Shown: positions 8,201 through 15,623, counted from the first letter of the stretch. The stretch is DNA of 17,624 nt from JBDLSY01 sp041170585 (GCA_041170585.1 JBEDNN010000050.1:1-17624); one strand, 5' to 3'. Notes: generated by a model not told the origin, from the letters alone. Translations and numbers: made by a program.

Positions 8201-8922
8201 AGGAACACAATTCTACCTAATAGTTTTTTTGCGAAATCACGAATGGGTTTTTCCTGTTTTACTTTATCCTCTTTTTCGGCATCAATTAATTTTGTTCTAT
8301 ACGGATTTTCTTCATCAGCCAAATACTTCCAAAACTTTTCATAGTGTGCTTTGTAGGTTTTAAAGAAGTCTTTATTCAAGGCTTCCACCGAAAACACTTC
8401 TTTCAGTTGGTTGATGTTTACTTCGCCTTTTTCTTTTTTGTCTGCCAATACCAACATTCGCTTGGCTGGTGTAGTGCAGGCTTCATTTGAACCGAGCAAA
8501 TACGTGTAGCGTTTTGGCTTGGTTTCGCCTTTGATGAGTTCGCCAGTTTCCAAATCAATGCTTGCTTCTTTGGCAATGAATGAAAAACGGTAATCGGCTT
8601 GTTTTTTATTATAGAAAAATGCCAACGCACCGTGAATAATGTTTTGGTCAATGTGTTTGGCTGCGATTTCTCGCAAACCTTGTCTATTGCGAACAATGCT
8701 TATACTATCGGCAACTTCTACAGTAAAAATGGCTAACTGTTTTCCATCATCTAGTTTTACAGTTCCTAATTGTTTACCGTCAATGACCTTGTCATTTTCA
8801 GTGAACAAGTTTTCAGGGCGACTAAAATAGTTAATTTTTTTGAAGAATAGAGGTAATATTTTCTGCCAAATAGCAAAGTCAAATGCTTGCTGTAAACTGT
8901 CTTTTAAAATTTTTTCTTTCAT
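5299..8922 (-). CDS. Eco57I-type DNA adenine methyltransferase, restriction-like
   Basis: This 1207-residue protein is a large N6-adenine methyltransferase of the Eco57I/type IIG-like group. Its N-terminal part (1-380) contains FTVEVADSISIVRNRQ and a helical region typical of the family; no convincing PD-(D/E)xK nuclease site could be picked out. The methylase core shows GAFYTP (389-393), the SAM-binding motif I DPAIGSGAF (452-460) and the catalytic motif IV NPPY (706-709). A TaqI-like target-recognition region (about 990-1095, with NSRLIEFWLRNKGKMQGNNF near its end) follows. It would methylate host DNA at a specific site. The PLD-helicase gene lies 97 bp upstream on the same strand, so the two are probably one operon, with the helicase gene transcribed first. 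The start has no Shine-Dalgarno site and is preceded by an 11-bp repeat. The K/N/I/E-rich style suggests transfer, perhaps from Bacteroidota, which is an inference. Confidence 0.88.
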   Translation of the reverse strand: MKEKILKDSLQQAFDFAIWQKILPLFFKKINYFSRPENLFTENDKVIDGKQLGTVKLDDGKQLAIFTVEVADSISIVRNRQGLREIAAKHIDQNIIHGALAFFYNKKQADYRFSFIAKEASIDLETGELIKGETKPKRYTYLLGSNEACTTPAKRMLVLADKKEKGEVNINQLKEVFSVEALNKDFFKTYKAHYEKFWKYLADEENPYRTKLIDAEKEDKVKQEKPIRDFAKKLLGRIVFLHFLQKKGWMGCSPETKDWIDGEPRFMQQLFEDFTKPENFQSQCLTHLFFEALNTKRPNDTFEVKGLKGKLNGSRVPYLNGGLFEPEKNKATLKIDFPADYFKELLEFFEQYNFTIDENSPDDHEVGIDPEMLGHIFENLLEDNRDKGAFYTPKEIVQYMCKESLIQYLLNTFQEQKDIEQFIRFHTVSPLLAEKENAILLNKKLDDIKVCDPAIGSGAFPIGMLQEIFEAKRFIYPYLKTNQDFKPADVKKNIIQNSIYGVDLEKGAVDIAQLRFWLSLVVDELNPHPLPNLDYKIMQGNSLLETFQMIDLSQIGKLTDNVLMTEPERDLFGNLTDEQMKITFSQSGTSQKIQDLIKIFFTIEVSKEKQDIRQQINRLVLAHIEYNLKLREDQLHHWISEADNPKNLKTTAKKKYNGYVTDLNTLQNTKAQLLDIHETDERPYFLWHLYFMDVFEQGGFDVVIGNPPYIKEYKNKSVFDGFRESKYYQGKMDLWYGFACCTLDLLKENGIQSFIAQNNWVTSAGASKLREKILTKNKLLLFTDFGNYKVFQSAGIQTMIYMVKKEKALTKYPVKYSLLKNENLRKQDLPEFLDFDLSIKDAQKYLFEISPSANNEKAFTFNTNTDEEILNEIVAVANYRFSEKEVAQGMVFPQDFLNKANQKILGNSFEINEGIFGLTSKELELLDLNQKEKELIKPYFNTDNFNRYYGNPENTLWLIYTDSSFKNASSVLPYPNIKKHLDRFKNVITSDNKPYGLHRAREERFFKDEKIIAQRKCVGKPIFTYTNFDAYVSATFYVIKSFNDNHKFLTALLNSRLIEFWLRNKGKMQGNNFQLDKEPLLNIPIKTTENTKPFEKIAEYLIYLNDPKQPPILEKVSNATVSQVFEDLVNMMVYELYFADEMKAAAIDVLQFVTEKAFPDITEVKDKKAIIQKVYYELQQKDNPIRNRILVASSRSETIARINSTTS

Positions 8923-8927
8923 TTTTT

Positions 8928-8960
8928 ATTTTTTGATTATTTTTTGATTATTTTTTGATT
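8928..8960 (-). repeat. 11-bp tandem repeat before the methylase start
   Basis: Three exact units of ATTTTTTGATT (plus strand) occupy 8928-8960. On the minus strand they form an AATCAAAAAAT array ending six bases before the methylase ATG, where a ribosome site would be. Slippage here would change the leader and might alter expression. Confidence 0.9.
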
Positions 8961-9019
8961 ATTTAGTAAAGATTTTATTTGCCTGATTGTTATTTCATTA
9001 AGCTGAATTAACCCATCTT

Positions 9020-12000
9020 TTAGTTGCTAAAACTTTCAGTGATAATAATTTCAGGATTTAAGGTTTTAACTTCTACCATTTTTTGTAATTCCTGTTCATT
9101 TACTTGATCCATTAAAGGATAGGCTTTAATAATCTCAATGATTTGCTCCAAAATGATAGCTGGTTTTAACGGGTTTTTTTTCAAAGTCCGTTGAAACTTA
9201 TTAATATCTCTTTGCAAATTTTGAAAACGCCCTTGCCTTAAAGCGTCTTTAGCTTTGATGATTAAAGTTTTTTCTTCTTCACTGGTCAAGTCTAAATTGA
9301 GTATAGCGTCTAAATAAGTATTTGCTTTTTTTTCGTTTGGTCCTTGAGTAGTATCAATTTTTTTATCTTTTGCTTTCTCTTTTTCTAATAAATTTGAAAA
9401 CAATAAAACACCTGATTGGACTTGTTCGTGGTGTTGTGAATGTAAGGCAATTGCTTTTTCTAAAATATCTGCTTCAAATATTTTTACTGTTTCTAAAAAG
9501 GTAAGCTCCTCTGTTTCTTTATTGCCTTTTATTAAAATAAAAGCATCTCGTTTATTGTCTTTGATGTAGCAGATAGTACTTTGATTAAAATCTTTATTGT
9601 CTCTTCCTACCCTTGCACGCAAAGGCATATTTTTAATTCTCTTAAATAATTCAGGCGTTTTATCTTTAATATCTCGAATCATCATCAAATAAGTTAACTT
9701 CTCATCTTTTTCTTCTTCTATTTCTTTATCAAAAAGCCCAAAGGTTTCGGTTTCTTCATCAGGTGAATATATTTGGCTGTCCTCACCCAGTGCAGCGTGA
9801 AATGATTGTAATTTCATAATTGCCTTTTTCTCCAGTTCAATATCATTGTTTACTTTAGCCGTAGGATAAAAATTAAAAATATGAATTTCATCAGCTGTTG
9901 AACCAATTCTGTTTACACGTCCAATTCTTTGCATTAATCGGGTAGAGTTCCAAGGTGTGTCATAATTTACAATGACATTAGAACGGTGCAGGTTGATACC
10001 TTCAGCCAACACTTCTGTTGTGAGAATGATGCTGTAATTATTTTCTTGTTCGGCTTTTGGCAAATTAGCATCAAAATTTTTGCGAACTGTTGGCATTTTA
10101 TCTTTACGAGATTTACTATCAACCGAAAGAATACTGGCTGTGATATGTGTTTTTAATTCTCTTTCTAAGTATTCTGTAGTTTCCTTGCTTTCAGAAAAAA
10201 CTACTAATTTTGATTGTGGATTTATTGACTTACTTAAAAGTGTGTTTTTTAAATATTCAACAAACACTTCTAATTTTGGATCTTTGTTTACTTTTTCCCA
10301 TTTAGCCGAAAGGTCTTTCAATAGTTTTAAATCATTTTGTAAACCAGGTAAAAAATCATACTCAAAATCGTCGGGTTCACAAATATCTATAGTAGGATCT
10401 TCAATAGATTTTTCCAAAACCAAGTTCATTAGTTCTTCTTCTTTGCCTTCGTTAATCATATCTGAAACAGGCAAATTAGGTGCAATAAAAATGCGGCCAT
10501 TTTCAAACATTGTCACCATTGCCTCGGTAGCTTTTATAAAGCGAAAAAGTGATTGTTTGAAAGCGAAAAAACTACTGTCAATTCTTTTCACCAAAAGCGT
10601 TTTCATAATTTTGGCCAACTGTGCCGAAATCATATCTGCTTGTTTATATTTACTCTTTTTATGCGGCTTTAAAAAACTAATAGCACGATAACGGTTATAT
10701 TTTAGCCCTTGTGTTTCGTGTCCTAAAACGTGAATAGTTGTGTCATACAATTTTTCTAAGTGTGGTTCAAGCACATAAAGTATTTTTTTAGGTTGTTTTA
10801 CTTTTGGAAATTTGATCTCTTGTTTTTTAAGGTCATTAGAGTACAGTTCGTGAGCCATCAAATCTGTTCTTGTTCTACGAACAATGAGTGGTTCAATAAC
10901 TTTGGTTCTCACTTTTTCATAAATCTTTTTTACACCCGCCTGAACTTTTACGAGATCAGGTTCGTCCTTTAATTTTTTGTAAGGGTCGATAATTTCTTTT
11001 CTAAAAAAATGCTGTAAGTTTCCTATTTCAAGGCTTGACTCTTTACTGTCTTGAAATAAGTAAACTTGGTTAGCAATGTCTTCAGGTTTATTATTTAAAG
11101 GCGTAGCAGAAACAAGAATAACCCGTTTAGGAACATTTTTACCATCAGGTAAAACTCTTCTTGTCGGTGTTTTACAAATCTTTTGTAATTCGTTGTACAT
11201 TCCTGCTGTATCGGAACGAAACTTATGTGCTTCATCAACGATGATTAAATCGTAAATCGTAGCATCATTAATTTTATGCAAACTACCGTTTGTAATAATT
11301 TTTACATTGTCTAAATTGAATTTTTCAATGGTTTCAGCCCAGTTTTCTTTTAATGCTGGAGGAATAATAATTAATGTTCTTGAACGGTGTTCAGGAAAGC
11401 CGTTGGTATAAAAATATTTTTTAGCGATTAAAGTTGAAACAATTGTTTTTCCAAGCCCAACGACATCAGCTAAAAAAAAGCCATTGTGTTTCATCAGTTT
11501 TGTGAAGCCGTCATTTACGGCATCTACTTGATAGGAAAGCCTTTTGAAACCTTTTGGTAAATCAGAAATAGAGTTTGGATCAAACTCAATACTTTTTCCA
11601 AAGTACTCAATTAGAAATTTTAAGTAAACTTCATAAGGTGTATAGTGGTCGTTTAAGTAAGTTTCTTGTTGAAGTTTTTCAATGCTATTCGTATCTACAG
11701 GAACAGCTTCTTCCCAAAGCCTGTCAAAAGTTTTGGTTGCAAAATCAATATCAGAGTTATCTCTTAATTCAACATTAAATTCAAAGTTTTTAGAAAGGCC
11801 TGCATCTGTTAAGTTGCTTGAACCTGTAATGACGGAACCATAACCATGGTCGTGTTTTTCTTGCTCTCTAAAAATATAAATTTTTGCGTGAATATTTTGT
11901 TTTGGGTGTATTTTTATTTTTACTTTTCTAGTGGTAATGTCTTTAATTAATTGAACCATTCCAGCTTCAATAATTTTGTCATATTCTGCTTCTTGTATAT

Positions 12001-12283
12001 TCTTTTTTATTGCCTGAAAAAATTCTCCTTGTGCCTTTTCTGCATCACCATCAAATAAAATTCCTTGTTGGTTGGCCTGATAAACCAAAGAGTCAATATT
12101 AATACCTACAAGAATCCTTATTTCTTGAGCATTCTCAACAAATTCACGAATTTGAAAATATCCTGATGCACGAAAGTATCCGATTAAAGCGTCTAAGAAA
12201 TAAATATTTTTATGTTTAAAAATACCTTCTATTTTGTTTAAAAGTGTATTTTGATCTTCGTTAGTAAAAAATTTAGTATTCAT
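9020..12283 (-). CDS. SF2/SNF2-like helicase with N-terminal PLD nuclease domain
   Basis: Residue numbers here count from an upstream in-frame TTG at 12319. The ATG at 12283 (residue 13) is preferred because the TTG extension adds only a lysine/threonine-rich leader; neither has a ribosome site. Residues about 15-205 form a phospholipase-D-like domain with IHAKIYIF (H144, K146) and GSVITGSSNLTDAGL (161-175). A SWI2/SNF2-type motor follows. It has motif I DVVGLGKT (285-292), motif II DEAH (362-365), motif III SATP (404-407), motif V TTEVLAEGINL (767-777) and motif VI QRIGRVNRIG (797-806). The last 280 residues are helical and charged, perhaps a partner-binding region. PLD nucleases are known in restriction (BfiI, NgoAVII, CglI), so this is a candidate ATP-driven restriction subunit paired with the adjacent methylase. 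It probably translocates on DNA and cuts unmethylated targets, which is an inference. Confidence 0.88.
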   Translation of the reverse strand: MNTKFFTNEDQNTLLNKIEGIFKHKNIYFLDALIGYFRASGYFQIREFVENAQEIRILVGINIDSLVYQANQQGILFDGDAEKAQGEFFQAIKKNIQEAEYDKIIEAGMVQLIKDITTRKVKIKIHPKQNIHAKIYIFREQEKHDHGYGSVITGSSNLTDAGLSKNFEFNVELRDNSDIDFATKTFDRLWEEAVPVDTNSIEKLQQETYLNDHYTPYEVYLKFLIEYFGKSIEFDPNSISDLPKGFKRLSYQVDAVNDGFTKLMKHNGFFLADVVGLGKTIVSTLIAKKYFYTNGFPEHRSRTLIIIPPALKENWAETIEKFNLDNVKIITNGSLHKINDATIYDLIIVDEAHKFRSDTAGMYNELQKICKTPTRRVLPDGKNVPKRVILVSATPLNNKPEDIANQVYLFQDSKESSLEIGNLQHFFRKEIIDPYKKLKDEPDLVKVQAGVKKIYEKVRTKVIEPLIVRRTRTDLMAHELYSNDLKKQEIKFPKVKQPKKILYVLEPHLEKLYDTTIHVLGHETQGLKYNRYRAISFLKPHKKSKYKQADMISAQLAKIMKTLLVKRIDSSFFAFKQSLFRFIKATEAMVTMFENGRIFIAPNLPVSDMINEGKEEELMNLVLEKSIEDPTIDICEPDDFEYDFLPGLQNDLKLLKDLSAKWEKVNKDPKLEVFVEYLKNTLLSKSINPQSKLVVFSESKETTEYLERELKTHITASILSVDSKSRKDKMPTVRKNFDANLPKAEQENNYSIILTTEVLAEGINLHRSNVIVNYDTPWNSTRLMQRIGRVNRIGSTADEIHIFNFYPTAKVNNDIELEKKAIMKLQSFHAALGEDSQIYSPDEETETFGLFDKEIEEEKDEKLTYLMMIRDIKDKTPELFKRIKNMPLRARVGRDNKDFNQSTICYIKDNKRDAFILIKGNKETEELTFLETVKIFEADILEKAIALHSQHHEQVQSGVLLFSNLLEKEKAKDKKIDTTQGPNEKKANTYLDAILNLDLTSEEEKTLIIKAKDALRQGRFQNLQRDINKFQRTLKKNPLKPAIILEQIIEIIKAYPLMDQVNEQELQKMVEVKTLNPEIIITESFSN

Positions 12284-12350
12284 AGTTTTTGTGCTTTTTG
12301 TAATTTTTAAATAATTCAAACAATTATTTAAAATAAATATGTATTTTTTT

Positions 12351-12374
12351 ATACAACTATAGATACAACTATAG
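12351..12374 (+). repeat. 12-bp direct duplication ATACAACTATAG
   Basis: Two exact head-to-tail copies of ATACAACTATAG lie about 70 bp upstream of the helicase ATG. Paired identical sites in a promoter region could bind a regulator, but a simple slippage duplication is equally possible. Confidence 0.85.
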
Positions 12375-12550
12375 AATAGTTAAAAATAATTAAATATACC
12401 AATTAATGACTGATACAATAAAAATAGTAGTACCAACATTAGTAATATTAGCAATCAATATTAGTAACAATAATAACCATACTAGTTTTAGTCAGTTATT
12501 TACCCCTTGATAATTTATTTTTGTGAGTACTGCATCAACACATTAATGAC

Positions 12551-12610
12551 CAATATAAATCAATATAAATCAATATAAATTAATATAAATCAATATAAAT
12601 TAATATAAAC
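12551..12610 (+). repeat. 10-bp tandem repeat upstream of ispH, six copies
   Basis: Six units of YAATATAAAY fill 12551-12610: CAATATAAAT three times, then TAATATAAAT, CAATATAAAT and TAATATAAAC. Each unit carries a TATAAA- or TATAAT-like word, so the array offers several overlapping -10-like sequences, ending 19 bases before the ispH start. Confidence 0.92.
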
Positions 12611-12629
12611 CTATAACAATTAAATATTT

Positions 12630-13583
12630 ATGAACACTACAGAAACACTTAACTCTTTAGACATTGTTTTAGCCAATCCCCGTGGGTTTTGTGCGGGCGT
12701 AGACCGTGCGATTGAAATCGTTGAATTGGCATTAAATAAATTTGGTGCACCTATTTATGTGCGACACGAAATTGTTCATAATACCTTTGTAGTTGCTGAT
12801 TTAAAAAATAAAGGGGCTATTTTTATTGAAGACCTAAACGATGTACCTGTAGGCAGTACACTTATTTATAGTGCCCACGGTGTACCCCGCTTAGTGCGTA
12901 AACAAGCCGAAGCACGGTTATTAAATGTATTTGACGCTACTTGCCCTTTGGTTACTAAAGTACACATTGAAGTTATGAAGTTGCGTAAAGAGCACTATGA
13001 TATTGTGATGATTGGCCATGAAGGACACCCAGAGGTAGAAGGAACTATGGGGCAAGCTGATGATGGTGTTGGTATGTATTTAGTTGAATCTGAAGCTGAT
13101 GTGGCTCTATTAAACCCTGTACAAACAGACAGGTTAGCCTATGTGAGTCAAACTACTTTGTCAGTAGACGATACTTTAAATATTGTCAAAGCCTTACAAA
13201 TACGCTTTCCGAGTATCAAAGCCCCGAAAAAAGCTGACATCTGCTATGCCACACAAAACCGTCAAGATGCAGTCAAGGTCATGTCTGCTCAAGTTGAGTT
13301 AATCATTGTAGTTGGTAGTCCAACCAGCAGTAATTCTAATCGTTTAGTAGAAGTATCACGTTTAAAAAACGTACCTGCTTATATGGTAGACAATGCCAGT
13401 GAAATTAATCCAAATTGGTTATTAAATATTAGCCGAGTGGGTGTAACAGCAGGCGCTTCTGCACCTGATATTTTAATTCAAGACGTATTAGTACGATTAA
13501 AAGCATTGGGTGCTGTCAGTGTACGTGAATTAAACGGTGTAGAAGAACACGTACATTTTTCAATCCCTAAAGGATTAAAATAA
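12630..13583 (+). CDS. ispH: 4-hydroxy-3-methylbut-2-enyl diphosphate reductase
   Basis: IspH catalyses the last step of the MEP isoprenoid pathway, reducing HMBPP to IPP and DMAPP with an iron-sulfur cluster. The 317-residue length is standard. The three cluster-binding cysteines are present: C21 in NPRGFCAGVDRA, C105 in DATCPLV and C205 in DICYATQNRQ. Substrate residues are also in place: H50, H83 (SAHGV), H133 and the proton-donating E135 in EGHPEVEGTMGQ, the SSNSNRL block (233-239) and S277 in TAGASAPD. It is a cytosolic enzyme. The gene stands alone, without the lspA or fkpB neighbours common in gammaproteobacteria. No Shine-Dalgarno site is visible, and a 10-bp repeat array lies directly upstream. 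The YAAR array downstream begins at its stop codon. Confidence 0.98.
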   Translation: MNTTETLNSLDIVLANPRGFCAGVDRAIEIVELALNKFGAPIYVRHEIVHNTFVVADLKNKGAIFIEDLNDVPVGSTLIYSAHGVPRLVRKQAEARLLNVFDATCPLVTKVHIEVMKLRKEHYDIVMIGHEGHPEVEGTMGQADDGVGMYLVESEADVALLNPVQTDRLAYVSQTTLSVDDTLNIVKALQIRFPSIKAPKKADICYATQNRQDAVKVMSAQVELIIVVGSPTSSNSNRLVEVSRLKNVPAYMVDNASEINPNWLLNISRVGVTAGASAPDILIQDVLVRLKALGAVSVRELNGVEEHVHFSIPKGLK

Positions 13584-13660
13584 GTAAATAAGTAAATAAG
13601 TAAATAAATAAGTAAGCAAGTAAGTAAGCAAATAAATAAATAAGTAAGCAAGTAAGCAAA
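13581..13660 (+). repeat. Tetranucleotide YAAR array after ispH, 20 units
   Basis: Twenty consecutive 4-bp units of the form T/C-A-A-A/G (TAAG, TAAA, CAAG, CAAA) start with the ispH stop codon itself. Because the period is four, TAA stops recur in all three plus-strand frames. It looks like a slippage-generated microsatellite. It spans most of the ispH-fadD gap. Confidence 0.93.
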
Positions 13661-13718
13661 TAATTTTGTTATAAATTATCAGTAAACTATTAATACAACC
13701 ATACAGGACTATAATGCT

Positions 13719-15458
13719 ATGACTAAAATATCTAATTTTATGCATCAACCTTCTGTTGATAAAGTATGGTTAAATAGTTATCCGAAAGACGTTCCAGCAA
13801 CGTTAAATTATGATGTATATACCTCACTAAACCATCTATTAAGCGAGGTATATACCACTTATGCAGACAGAGTCGCCTATCATTGCATGGGCAGTGACTT
13901 AACTTATGCTGAATTAGACAAACAGTCTAAACACATTGCAGCTTGGTTACGCTTTAAAGGCTTACAACCTGGAGACCGAGTTGCAGTGATATTGCCTAAT
14001 ATTTTGCAATATCCTTGCGTAACAGCAGGTATTTTACGTGCAGGTATGGTGTGTGTAAATACGAATCCTTTATATACTGCCACAGAACTTAAACACCAGC
14101 TAAATGATTCAGGCGCTACGGCAGTATTTATTTTAGAAAACTTTGCCCATGTTTTACAAAGTATTTTACAAGAAACCACTATTAAACACATTGTGGTCAC
14201 TGGTATGGGTGACTGTTTAAGTTGGTGGAAAGCCCCTATTGTCAATTACCTTGTACGTAAAGTCAAAAAACTAGTGCCAGCGTTTAATTTACCAGCGCAA
14301 CACACCACTACATTCAATGCTATGCGTTCACAAGCCCGTTTGTTAAGCTATCAAGCCGTTATTAGCACAATGAGTGATTTTGCATTTTTACAATATACGG
14401 GTGGGACAACGGGCGTGAGTAAAGGTGCTGCTTTAACGCACCGCAATATTGTCTCTAATGTCTTGCAATTAAAAGCGTGGATGCAGCCCAGAATGAAAGA
14501 GTTGCCTATTAACCATCAATTGGTGATGGTGTGTGCTTTACCGATGTACCATATTTTTTCATCAACGATGTCCACTATGATGGGAGCAAGTTTAGGGGCA
14601 AAAAATATTTTAATTCCTAATCCACGTGATTTACCCGAGATGATTAAAACATTAAGCCGTTTTAAAATCAATATGTTTCCCGGCGTGAATACTTTATACA
14701 ATGCTTTAGTCAGTCACCCTGATTTTAAGACGATTGATTTTAGTGAGTTAGTCATTACCAACGGTGGTGGTATGCCTGTGTCGCGTGCAGTGGCAGACAA
14801 ATGGTTTGCCGCTACAGGGTGTTGTATTGCCGAAGGTTATGGCTTGTCTGAAACATCACCAGTAGTCAGTAGTAATATTGCAATTGCTCAAGAATATTCA
14901 GGGACTGTTGGTTTACCATTGCCTGATACAGAAATAGCAATTCGTGATGAACAAGGGCAAAACCTTGCTTTAGGCGAGGTAGGTGAAATTTGTATTCGCG
15001 GCCCACAATTGATGCAAGGCTATTGGAATCAACCTGATGAGACTGTAAAAGTGTTGTATCCAGATGGATTCTTTAGAAGTGGTGATTTGGGCTTAATGAC
15101 TGAAACAGGCCATTTAAAAATTGTAGACCGTATTAAAAATATGATTTTAGTTAGCGGCTTTAATGTCTATCCATTTGAATTAGAAAATGTGGTGGCATTG
15201 CACCCAGGTGTTTTAGAATGTGCGGCAATTGGTATTCCTCATGAAAAATCGGGTGAAATTCCCTGTATCTATGTGGTTAAAAAAGACAATGCTTTAACTG
15301 AAGCAGAGTTATTAGAATTTGCCGCAAAAAGTTTGACTAGTTATAAACGGCCTAAAAAAATAGTCTTTGTAGATAGTTTGCCTAAAAGCAATGTAGGAAA
15401 AATTTTACACCGTGAATTACGTAACAATGCTATAGCTGCTATTGTAAATAAAAATTAA
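13719..15458 (+). CDS. fadD: Long-chain fatty acid--CoA ligase
   Basis: The 579-residue protein is an ANL-superfamily acyl-CoA synthetase close in length and sequence to E. coli FadD (561 residues). It activates fatty acids through an acyl-AMP intermediate, probably at the inner membrane face. The ATP-binding P-loop is YTGGTTGVSKGA (226-237). Motif A5 is EGYGLSETSP (372-381). The ribose-binding aspartate is D456 in RSGDLG. The FACS signature follows as VDRIKNMILVSGFNVYP (469-485). The catalytic lysine is K561 in NVGKIL. The ATG at 13719 has AGGA ten bases upstream; an ATG at 13714 is out of frame and stops at once. The acyl-CoA dehydrogenase that follows on the same strand fits a shared role in fatty-acid breakdown. 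Chain-length preference cannot be read from sequence. Confidence 0.93.
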   Translation: MTKISNFMHQPSVDKVWLNSYPKDVPATLNYDVYTSLNHLLSEVYTTYADRVAYHCMGSDLTYAELDKQSKHIAAWLRFKGLQPGDRVAVILPNILQYPCVTAGILRAGMVCVNTNPLYTATELKHQLNDSGATAVFILENFAHVLQSILQETTIKHIVVTGMGDCLSWWKAPIVNYLVRKVKKLVPAFNLPAQHTTTFNAMRSQARLLSYQAVISTMSDFAFLQYTGGTTGVSKGAALTHRNIVSNVLQLKAWMQPRMKELPINHQLVMVCALPMYHIFSSTMSTMMGASLGAKNILIPNPRDLPEMIKTLSRFKINMFPGVNTLYNALVSHPDFKTIDFSELVITNGGGMPVSRAVADKWFAATGCCIAEGYGLSETSPVVSSNIAIAQEYSGTVGLPLPDTEIAIRDEQGQNLALGEVGEICIRGPQLMQGYWNQPDETVKVLYPDGFFRSGDLGLMTETGHLKIVDRIKNMILVSGFNVYPFELENVVALHPGVLECAAIGIPHEKSGEIPCIYVVKKDNALTEAELLEFAAKSLTSYKRPKKIVFVDSLPKSNVGKILHRELRNNAIAAIVNKN

Positions 15459-15470
15459 AAATTAAAAATT
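15450..15470 (+). repeat. 7-bp tandem repeat across the fadD stop codon
   Basis: Three exact units of AAAAATT start in the last codons of fadD and run past its TAA stop (15456-15458). Loss or gain of a unit could change the C-terminal end of the protein, though the shifted frames soon meet stops. Confidence 0.85.
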
Positions 15471-15541
15471 AATGTACAACATACAACACATAAAAAATAT
15501 ACAACGCCTAAAAATATAATATATTTAATATAGATAACAAC

Positions 15542-15571
15542 AATAGATAATAATAGATAATAATAGATAAC
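15542..15571 (+). repeat. 10-bp tandem repeat AATAGATAAT, three copies
   Basis: Units start at 15542, 15552 and 15562; the last ends in AAC instead of AAT. They lie in the fadD to acyl-CoA dehydrogenase gap, 52 bp before the next start codon. The period equals about one helical turn, like the array upstream of ispH. Confidence 0.88.
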
Positions 15572-15614
15572 AAATAATTAAACGAATAATCAATCAACCT
15601 GTATCAACGTATAT

Positions 15615-15620
15615 AAGGAG
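15615..15620 (+). promoter_or_regulatory. Strong Shine-Dalgarno site AAGGAG
   Basis: AAGGAG lies three bases before the ATG at 15624 and six bases before the ATG at 15627. The second spacing is the better one, so translation probably starts at 15627, making the protein one methionine shorter than annotated. Confidence 0.75.
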
Positions 15621-15623
15621 TTT

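Larger units (their letters stand above)
12284..12629. other. Repeat-rich gap between helicase gene and ispH
   Basis: No gene is seen in these 346 bases. They must hold the divergent promoters of the restriction operon (minus) and ispH (plus). Contents are a 12-bp direct duplication (12351-12374), an AT-rich stretch with many ATTAGTAA-like words (12410-12490) and a 10-bp tandem array (12551-12610). No convincing promoter boxes were found. Confidence 0.6.

Noticed and set aside
10080..10691. 203-aa ORF antisense to the helicase gene
   Set aside because: Composition (Ser/Phe/Leu-rich) is typical of the reverse of a Lys/Glu-rich coding region, and no domain is recognisable.
5299..12283. A complete DISARM or BREX system
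   Set aside because: No drmA, drmB, pglZ, brxC or brxL homologue is present; only a methylase and a PLD-helicase are encoded.
12283..12319. Upstream TTG start for the PLD-helicase
   Set aside because: The extra 12 residues lie outside the PLD domain, the start is a rare codon and no ribosome site supports it, so the ATG at 12283 is preferred.
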